Shown piece after piece: positions 54,913-61,882 of a stretch of 64,000 nt of DNA. The translations under genes were made by a program, and so were the position numbers. This DNA comes from Polyangiaceae bacterium (lineage in GTDB: Bacteria; Myxococcota_A; Polyangia; Polyangiales; Polyangiaceae). The stretch covers positions 806,001-870,000 of the forward strand of contig JADJRH010000011.1 in assembly GCA_016712345.1 (NCBI GenBank). Reading direction: 5' to 3'. The notes under the pieces are model-generated. The model saw only the letters and a list, made by a program, of their open reading frames with translations, was not told where the DNA came from and made no database searches. How positions within the stretch are numbered: the first letter of the stretch is position 1; each line of letters begins with the position of its first letter.

Positions 54913-57123
54913 TCATGACGACCTCCCGCGGCTCGGATGGTACGCAACGAGCCATGCCAGGTTGACCACAGCCGAGGGGCTCACGTCAAACGCTTTCGCC
55001 ACGCCCTCAATCTCACGGAGGACTTCGGTGTACACAAACAGCGTTTGCCGTTCTGCATTCGTGACGGTGCCGTGGGCGACACCGGCCGTTCGAGTGGAGG
55101 CGGCGAGAGAAAGGGCGCCTTTCCAGGTTTTTTGCGAAAGAAGGCTCTCGAAAGAGACATCCCAAGCGGCCTGAACAATATCTGAAAGGCTCTTGTCGGT
55201 GCGGCCGGCGGCGCTTCGAATTTCGCGCGCCACGTCGGCCAAAAACGAAAATTCGATTTCACGTTTGGGCCCACTGCGAGCCACGGCCAAGCTCGACGGT
55301 TCGTGCGAAGGTAGAACTTCCGGCTCGCTCGGGGGGGAAGGTGCTACCGGACTTGTTGATCCCGCGTTGTGGGTAGGTTCAGGGGGCGTTTGAACGTGGG
55401 GTGCGGCGGCGTCGAGAACTTGAAAGCGAAGCGCGATCAAATGGCGGCAGGGGCCGGCGCGCAGGCTGTTTTTGTAAAAGTACGAACACGAACATTTGGC
55501 TTTTTTGAAAGCCCCGTCGGCGTCGATGATAACTTCACACGAAGTCTCCTGCGCTTTGAAAATGTACAGGCGGCGCGCCCCGGGCAACGCCTCTTCACGT
55601 TCAACGCGGACCTGACGATTGTCGGCAATGCGGCGGCCGGCGGCCAATTCTGGATGCTCAGGACCGATAACCGCTTCTGATAAGGCGACGGGTAGAATCG
55701 GGCGATAGCGAAAGCGGTCGGCCGCAAAATCGTAGACAACCTGACCTTCTGTGGAGAGTTGAAAAAGGGAAGAAAGGACGCGATCGCTCGATGTTTTTGC
55801 GGCGAGAGTGAGGTCACCCACACCGGCTGTGCGTTCACTTTCTAGGTAGGTGGCAACGCGGCTTGTAACATGCGGGTCGGCCCGAGGGACCGAGCGGAGA
55901 AGTTGAAGGTTGCCTCCGCTTGTCCAGTCATTGGCTGTCCAACCTGACAAAGCCAGGACAAATCGCATTTCACCCAGGTGGGCAATCCATACGCTGGGCA
56001 TGCCCGATCCAAAGAGGCAAACTTCAACTTTTTCAACAAGGGGTAACACGCGCGCGAGAGCAAAGAGGCGTCTGCGGCCCCAGACTTTGATTTCTTCCAC
56101 CGGGGAGCGCGCTGCCATGTTGGGCGCGGCGCGGTAAGGTCCGCCGGAACCGGAGGGTAGAAATCCGGGGCCTACCATGCCGTCGTCGATGGAAGGGCCG
56201 GTGGATTGAATGGTAAGGCCCCACGGTTCGATCACGATGGCGGGCGGCCTGCCGGGGGTGAGAACAAATTTGAGGCTGCGCGGGCCGGTTTTTTCGCGGT
56301 TACGGCGCAGGTGGGCAAGGATGTTGTACACCGTTTCAACGGGTAGAGTGAAACGCCGCGATGGTAAGGTCATGGCGGCTTGGAGTTGACCAAAACCGCG
56401 AAGCCAAGAAGGGGGTAGGTCGATTTTTTCTTCGCGATAATCATCACTGCCCGCGACGGCGACTTCAAACCCTTGAGGGTCTACCAAGAGGCGTGTTGGG
56501 CGGTAGGTGCGCAGCGTTTGGAAGTGTTCGTAGAGCGCCAGGGAGTAGTCCACATTGGTGGTGCCAAGTCCGGCGGTGTTGTCGCGCAGGGCGTTTCGAT
56601 CGACAAGGAGGCAGCCGTACGCCGATTCGTCTTTGGAGAAACACTCGAAAAACACCGAGTCGGGTGCAACGGTGACCACCGGATCACAGGGTACGAGGTG
56701 GCGAAAGAGCTCTGGGTCGTTGCGGGATAATTCATTGGCCCACCGGATGCGCGCGTCCCAGTAGAGCCGGTGCATTTTTTTAAAGTCTTTTTCGAGGTCC
56801 GGGGGGACTTTTGTGTTTTTTGTTTTTGCCTCGGCGACCTTTTTCATGGCCGCATCGGTGAGCACGCGCCTGAAATCCGACTCTTCTTTTGCTCGTTCGG
56901 CTTTGTAGGCTTCGTAGGCGGCTTTGTCTTTTTTCTTGAAGCGGAGATCGCCCACAACCACGTCGTGAAGGGCGCTCATGGCCTCGCGAAAGCGGAGTGG
57001 AAAAAGGAGTTCACTGTCGAAGAAAACTTTGGGGCGGGCGAGGTTGGGTGAAAAGTGTACACTTGTGGAGGTGTCTTTTTGACTGACTCCACTTTTGCCG
57101 AGGTAGCGAAAGTCGAATTTCAT
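54913..57123 (-). CDS. Retron-associated winged-helix/SWIM zinc-finger protein
   Basis: The 736-residue product has a large N-terminal part of mixed alpha/beta without a recognised name, a winged-helix-like segment at about 440-500 (SRVATYLESERTAGVGDLTLA, then LSTEGQVVYDF), and a SWIM zinc finger, KCSCSYFY...GPCRHLIALRF (Cys544, Cys546, Cys559, His561). After a Pro/Ser linker, two short similar units (EIEFSFLADVAREI...SLSDIVQAAW and ...TLFVYTEVLREI...SPSAVVNLAW) resemble ribbon-helix-helix folds. It overlaps the upstream HEAT/ARM gene by 4 bp. WH-SWIM plus ARM proteins are the partners I recall for type XIII retrons; its job there is unknown, but a toxin or effector role is a working guess. 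Confidence 0.85.
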   Translation of the reverse strand: MKFDFRYLGKSGVSQKDTSTSVHFSPNLARPKVFFDSELLFPLRFREAMSALHDVVVGDLRFKKKDKAAYEAYKAERAKEESDFRRVLTDAAMKKVAEAKTKNTKVPPDLEKDFKKMHRLYWDARIRWANELSRNDPELFRHLVPCDPVVTVAPDSVFFECFSKDESAYGCLLVDRNALRDNTAGLGTTNVDYSLALYEHFQTLRTYRPTRLLVDPQGFEVAVAGSDDYREEKIDLPPSWLRGFGQLQAAMTLPSRRFTLPVETVYNILAHLRRNREKTGPRSLKFVLTPGRPPAIVIEPWGLTIQSTGPSIDDGMVGPGFLPSGSGGPYRAAPNMAARSPVEEIKVWGRRRLFALARVLPLVEKVEVCLFGSGMPSVWIAHLGEMRFVLALSGWTANDWTSGGNLQLLRSVPRADPHVTSRVATYLESERTAGVGDLTLAAKTSSDRVLSSLFQLSTEGQVVYDFAADRFRYRPILPVALSEAVIGPEHPELAAGRRIADNRQVRVEREEALPGARRLYIFKAQETSCEVIIDADGAFKKAKCSCSYFYKNSLRAGPCRHLIALRFQVLDAAAPHVQTPPEPTHNAGSTSPVAPSPPSEPEVLPSHEPSSLAVARSGPKREIEFSFLADVAREIRSAAGRTDKSLSDIVQAAWDVSFESLLSQKTWKGALSLAASTRTAGVAHGTVTNAERQTLFVYTEVLREIEGVAKAFDVSPSAVVNLAWLVAYHPSRGRSS

Positions 57124-58805
57124 CGAACGACCTCGGGTTTGATAATGATTTCTGGGAGGCGGCGCGTGATGGCGGCGGTGAGCGCCGGAGAATTTGCCGC
57201 TGCCTGCGCCACCGCGGAAACAGCGGCTCGCCTTTCAGGTGGGCGGACGCTGCGGAGAGCGACGCCGAGTAGCGGCAACAATTCATCCGCTTTTTCAGGG
57301 TGGCTCGCCACTTCATGGGCAACCTGACCGAGGGCGCGGCGTTTGGTGCGGCTGCCTCGGGCTATACCCAGAAGGACGGTGGACCACACAGCTGTGAGTG
57401 AGCCTGGATGGGCTTTTTCGCCGCGCGTTTGGACATGTCGAAGGAGAAACGTGCGAACGTCGTCGTAGGGAGATTCTGCCAGGGCCGACCACAAAAGGGC
57501 CGCGTCGCGAAACCGCGGATCGTGCGTCATGAGGTCAAACGCGGCGCCTCGAACGTCACTATACCGCGAGTCTAAAAAGTCGCGGACGTGTTCAGGCCGG
57601 GTGGCAAGGGACTTTTGTAAAACGTCTTTTACAAAAGTGGCTGCTTCTGCTCTGACTTTGGCGCATTCTGCCTTGGAAAATGCGAGGAGAGTAACCAGGT
57701 CTGCTTCTGTGGAGAGCTTTTTAGAGCGAGCCCAAGCAAGCCCCAATTCTGCGACGGGGGCGGGGCGCTGGCACCCGAGGGCGACACATTCTGCAAGGGT
57801 AAGGCGGCCCGGGGAGACATGTTTCTTGACGAGTTCGCACACGGTTTCAAGCGCCGTGGGAGATTCTACCTTGAGGAGATCGAGCCAATCGGCCACGGGG
57901 AGAAGGTGGATGTCGCGGGCGTTTTTAAGGAGATTTGCAGCGAAGTTTTGTACTTCTTCGTGGGGAGACAAAAGGAGCGCTCGGAGCCGCAGCGGGGCAA
58001 TGGTGCCGAGTTGAGAGGCGTATTCCGTTTGGAGAAGAGTTAGTACAAATGATCTGACAGTATAACTTCGGGCTTTTTTGAGCAGCGTAACCAGGTCACC
58101 CAGGCAATTTTTCCAAGCGGATGGATAGATCGGTGCGGGGGTAAGTTCACCCAAGGCGCGGCTGGGAGCGAGCACAATACCGCGCGGAACGCGACTGAGG
58201 ACTGGGCTGCGCCCGTAGAGAATGTGAAGGAGGCCCCATGAATCAAGGAGTTTTTGAGCGCTGTCCAGGTTTTCGTCTCGGTAGAGCGAAGTGACAAGGC
58301 GAACTCCGCGGCCGTACCTGGCAAGATCGGTTTTGGCAATTTTTCGAAAGTATCGAACGGCTCGGCGTTGGAGGTATCGCCGTGTTCGAAGGGAAAAGTG
58401 GGGTTGTAAATCGGTTTTTGCGGCGGCGCCGAATCGCTTGTCGCCGCTGATATGCGCCGACTTGGTGGACGTTTTTGTTTGGTAGTTCCAACCGGCGACG
58501 GTGACGATTTTTCGGACGATCAATCGATCAAACGCGACAACGAAATGGGCCAGCGCTTCATCATCGGCGGCGGCCTCGGCCTTTTTGAGAAGTGCTTTGA
58601 CGAGCGGTCGGTGGTGCGGCCTGTCGCATCCGTCGTCGATGTACACAAGCAGTGCGTCGCGGGCGAACGGACGAGGATCTGTGTACCAGCGGTCTGCGAG
58701 GGCTTTGAGTTTTTTTGCGGCGGTGGACCGCAGCAGCTCGTCCATGAAGCGACTGTCGCCGCTTTCGAAAAATTCTTGAACGAGCAGCGTGGATTCGCCG
58801 GCCAT
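57120..58805 (-). CDS. Retron-associated HEAT/ARM-repeat protein
   Basis: The 561-residue product is alpha-helical throughout, with repeats typical of HEAT/ARM solenoids (LLSPHEEVQNFAANLLKNA, RYSDVRGAAFDLMTHDP, ESPYDDVRTFLLRHVQ, RPPERRAAVSAVAQAA). An Arg-rich stretch near residue 130-150 (LRTRRYLQRRAVRYFRKIAK) may bind nucleic acid. It is the first gene of the retron operon and overlaps the SWIM gene by 4 bp. No catalytic motif is visible. A scaffold or effector-binding role in the retron system is inferred from context. The upstream side is bounded by repeat R3 and its hairpin element. Confidence 0.85.
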   Translation of the reverse strand: MAGESTLLVQEFFESGDSRFMDELLRSTAAKKLKALADRWYTDPRPFARDALLVYIDDGCDRPHHRPLVKALLKKAEAAADDEALAHFVVAFDRLIVRKIVTVAGWNYQTKTSTKSAHISGDKRFGAAAKTDLQPHFSLRTRRYLQRRAVRYFRKIAKTDLARYGRGVRLVTSLYRDENLDSAQKLLDSWGLLHILYGRSPVLSRVPRGIVLAPSRALGELTPAPIYPSAWKNCLGDLVTLLKKARSYTVRSFVLTLLQTEYASQLGTIAPLRLRALLLSPHEEVQNFAANLLKNARDIHLLPVADWLDLLKVESPTALETVCELVKKHVSPGRLTLAECVALGCQRPAPVAELGLAWARSKKLSTEADLVTLLAFSKAECAKVRAEAATFVKDVLQKSLATRPEHVRDFLDSRYSDVRGAAFDLMTHDPRFRDAALLWSALAESPYDDVRTFLLRHVQTRGEKAHPGSLTAVWSTVLLGIARGSRTKRRALGQVAHEVASHPEKADELLPLLGVALRSVRPPERRAAVSAVAQAAANSPALTAAITRRLPEIIIKPEVVR

Positions 58806-59144
58806 CGGGCGGCGATGCTAACCACAAACGGCGTTGCAACGCCACCCGTCTCGATTCCACACACGTCATCATCAACACGGAGTTCCGCTGGAGCGCGCTT
58901 CGCGGCCCCATTCAACCGGACTTCAGCCGCCTCGCAATGACGTGAGATGTCTCGCCGCCTGACAGGTCGTAATCAATACGGAGGCACGGAGATCACGGAG
59001 ATCCACGGAGTTTTTTTTGTGTTTTGGCTGCAATCGGCTTGCACTGCGTCAGCGAGCACCTGTCAGGCCGGGATCACGGCTGATGTGTACCCATAGCAGC
59101 GAAAGAAACAAAAACCTCCGCGTCCCTCTGTGTGCTCCGTGATT
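58806..59144. other. Non-coding edge of retron island with hairpin element
   Basis: The stretch includes a CACGGAG hairpin at about 58980-59144 (GGCACGGAGATCACGGAG left; CTCCGTGATTCCTAGG right) of the same type as 52322-52485, and a GCGCTTCGCGGCCCCATTC motif similar to that after R1. No gene is supported. Confidence 0.6.
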
Positions 59145-59458
59145 CCTAGGTAACTTCCCTTTAGCGGAACGTTCTGCAAGGCACGGATCCAGTCTTGTCG
59201 AGACGTTTGGGACACCCTTGCCCGTCGCCAAGCGGAAAAGCGAACAGCGTGGCGCGTCGGGTTCTCCAGATGGAGTTCTGTGGCGAGCGCAGCCACGACG
59301 AAAACGAGAGACCGGCGAGACCGGTGGATGGCGACGTGATGGACACCTCAAGTCGCCGGACCTCCCAGAACGGGCTCTTTTCTGCTGCATCGACAACTCA
59401 ACCGCAACGAGTTACTCGCCGTTCGAATGAGGCGCATGCGCCGCTGGGGAACTCCGTG
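59145..59458. repeat. ~312-bp island repeat, copy R3
   Basis: Same orientation as R2; together they flank the 6.3-kb retron cassette (52801-59144). Begins CCTAGGTAACTTCCC and ends GGGGAACTCCGT. Two mismatches to R2 were found by eye. Such long, nearly identical direct repeats can recombine and excise the cassette. Confidence 0.9.
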
Positions 59459-59614
59459 GTGAAGAGACGTCACAGGCATCCAGGCGCTTCAGGTCTCGGC
59501 GTGACGTTTCAGCCGTCGCTCTGGGCGTGGCTTGTTGAAGAACGCTGACTGTTGGGCGCCATGACTTGGGCCACAAACCTGCGATGCAGAAGCGCCAAAT
59601 CTGTTGTGTACGCT

Positions 59615-59923
59615 TTAGTCGCCGTGGGCAGCGCCGACGAGACCGCCGTTGTGGCGATTGGCCGAGTTGGCGGACACACCTTGGTGCGGCGACGGTTGGC
59701 CGTTGGTGTAAAAGAGGCGGTATTTGCCGTTTTGCGCGAGGTTTCCGCCGCTCACCATGTCGTTGACGCTGGGGCCTTGCACCGTTGTGGGAGGTTTGTG
59801 ATCGACGACAAGAAGGCCGCCGTTGTCACATCCCGAAAGCAATGTGAAGAGCGTTGTGTACGCAAGTGCCATGGCGACGCCCGCCCAATGGGGCGTGCGT
59901 GCGAGTTTGCGTTTTGCGCTCAT
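59615..59923 (-). CDS. Small hypothetical lipoprotein
   Basis: ATG 59923 gives 102 residues with an N-terminal hydrophobic segment ending LFTLLSGCDNGG (lipobox). The mature part is short and polar (VDHKPPTTVQGPSVNDMVSGG). In-frame start 59959 would overlap the next gene by 4 bp but adds a poor signal. No family is recognised. It follows the OmpA gene on the same strand and may be part of the same transcript. Confidence 0.7.
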   Translation of the reverse strand: MSAKRKLARTPHWAGVAMALAYTTLFTLLSGCDNGGLLVVDHKPPTTVQGPSVNDMVSGGNLAQNGKYRLFYTNGQPSPHQGVSANSANRHNGGLVGAAHGD

Positions 59924-59955
59924 TGGAAGAGGATACCGGGAGTCGGGCGCACAGT

Positions 59956-61752
59956 TCAAGGTTTGTCGTCGCGTTTGATGATGACAAATTGAACTCGGCG
60001 ATTTTCTTGGCGGCCGGACTCGGTGGTGTTGGGCTCACGCGGAACTTTGGAGCCGTACCCTTTGGCGGTGAGTTTGTCGGCCGCGATGCCGCGTTTGATG
60101 AGCCAGTCGCGAACGGCGTTGGCCCGATTTTCACTGAGGGTAAGGTTGTAATCTTCAGGTCCGACAGAATCGGCGTGACCCTGAACTTCAATCAGTTTGA
60201 TTTCGGGGTGGGCGACGATGGCGTCGCGCACTTCTGCAAGGAGGTCGTCTGAAACGGGGTCTACCGTTTGGTCGAGGGAAGAGCGGCCAAACTTGAACTT
60301 GACCTGCCTCAGGATGACAATTTCGCGTTGGGTAACTTGAACTGCGGGGCAGCCGTTTTTCTTGGGATCAGGGTCGGGAACGCCCTTTTCTTTGGGACAC
60401 GCGTCTTCGGAGTCATAAATGGTGTCGCCGTCGGAATCGGGCGGACAACCATGTTTCTTTGGGTCGGGATCGGCAATGCCGGCGAGTTTTGGACACGCGT
60501 CTTCCATGTCAAAGATGCCGTCGCCGTCGGAGTCGGGGCAGCCGTTTTTCTTGGGGTCTGCATTGGGTAGACCGGCGAGTTTTGGACACGCGTCTTCCAT
60601 ATCAAAGATGCCGTCGCCGTCGGAGTCGGGGCAGCCGTTTTTCTTGGGGTCTGCGTTTGTTGGGCCGGGTAGATCGGGGCAGGCATCTTGAGGGTTGACA
60701 ATGCCGTCGTTGTCGTTGTCGGCGGGGCACCCATTTTTATTCGGCTGGGGATGTTTTACCCCTGGTACGGCGGGGCACGCATCTTCAGGGTCGACAATGG
60801 AATCACCGTCGGTGTCGGCTGGTTTTTTGTCAGGTTGCGGATCATACCCGAGGGTAGATACGGCGAAAAACTGGGGTGTACCATACCCCTGGGTGAGGCC
60901 GGGGCCGGCGCCGGCACCGATGACAAACACCTTTAAAAAGCGGAGTTTTGCGCCCAGAAGCAGTTCTGCAGAAAGGGGAGATTTGATAGCTATTTGAACA
61001 TCGGAGTTGTCGACGACAACCTGTTCTGAAAAAGGGACTGAAATGGATAATTCAGGCCCGACCTGAATGACCGAGTCTAGAAACGTCATTCCCACACCGG
61101 CGCGCGCATCGAAACTGGAGGGGCGGCTGCCGGGGCGAATGGTGGATCCGAGGGACGTGCTGTAGAGAAAAGAGCCGATCTGACCACTGACAAGGAGGTG
61201 GGGAGATCCGCGAACGAGGCCATCACCGGAGTATGAATCGGCTGCGCCGGTTGGGGTGGTGACGTAACCGCCGATGCCCAGTTGAAAAGGGTCGTTCTGT
61301 TCACCCCAGATGCGCAGGCGCGCCCCGATGCGAAGGTCACCCAACTCGGCACCGGATGGGGAGGAAAAGTTGACACCGGCAACTGTGGGGTTGTCACCTC
61401 CCTGGGCAAGCGCGATGGGTAGATTGAGGGAAAGCTGAATGCGGTTCCACAGCGAAAAAGACCCGGCAACGTGAAGGTAGACTTGGTCTGAAACAACAAC
61501 GCTGCGGGTGTCGCCGTCTTGAATAGAAAGCGGGCGGTACGCGTAGGTAGCAAAGACCGAAGCGCGTGGAACGTATTCACCGCTCACGGACACGGAGGGA
61601 ACGCCGAGAAACGTGTCGCCGGGGACAGATGGCTCAAACCGTTCAAGCGCGCCGGTGGTTGGAACCGATTGGGCGTGAGCCGCGGACGAAAAAGCCGAGA
61701 GCAACGCGGTCGCGAGCGCCACAGTTGCGAATGCGAGTCTACCCGGCCGCAC
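59956..61752 (-). CDS. OmpA-family outer-membrane protein with TSP3 repeats
   Basis: The 598-residue product has a signal peptide (ALLSAFSSAAHAQS), an N-terminal half with beta-barrel texture (alternating aromatic and hydrophobic residues to about residue 300), then five to six thrombospondin type 3 repeats (DTDGDSIVDPEDACP, DSDGDGIFDMEDACPKLAG twice) that bind calcium, and a C-terminal OmpA peptidoglycan-binding domain (IEVQGHADSVGPEDYN, LSENRANAVRDWLIKRGI, VPREPNTTESGRQENRRVQ). Such proteins link the outer membrane to the cell wall. The TSP3-encoding DNA includes near-identical tandem units, so copy number may vary. Confidence 0.93.
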   Translation of the reverse strand: MRPGRLAFATVALATALLSAFSSAAHAQSVPTTGALERFEPSVPGDTFLGVPSVSVSGEYVPRASVFATYAYRPLSIQDGDTRSVVVSDQVYLHVAGSFSLWNRIQLSLNLPIALAQGGDNPTVAGVNFSSPSGAELGDLRIGARLRIWGEQNDPFQLGIGGYVTTPTGAADSYSGDGLVRGSPHLLVSGQIGSFLYSTSLGSTIRPGSRPSSFDARAGVGMTFLDSVIQVGPELSISVPFSEQVVVDNSDVQIAIKSPLSAELLLGAKLRFLKVFVIGAGAGPGLTQGYGTPQFFAVSTLGYDPQPDKKPADTDGDSIVDPEDACPAVPGVKHPQPNKNGCPADNDNDGIVNPQDACPDLPGPTNADPKKNGCPDSDGDGIFDMEDACPKLAGLPNADPKKNGCPDSDGDGIFDMEDACPKLAGIADPDPKKHGCPPDSDGDTIYDSEDACPKEKGVPDPDPKKNGCPAVQVTQREIVILRQVKFKFGRSSLDQTVDPVSDDLLAEVRDAIVAHPEIKLIEVQGHADSVGPEDYNLTLSENRANAVRDWLIKRGIAADKLTAKGYGSKVPREPNTTESGRQENRRVQFVIIKRDDKP

Positions 61753-61882
61753 GGGGTCATCGGACCTTGAATGGGGCAGTCATGTCAAGGTGAACTCCGG
61801 GGTTGGCCATGGGCCTCGTGGACATTTCAGATGGGCGCTCAGGAGTGTCGGGTACTCTGGGAACGACTTGGGAGATCGAGAC

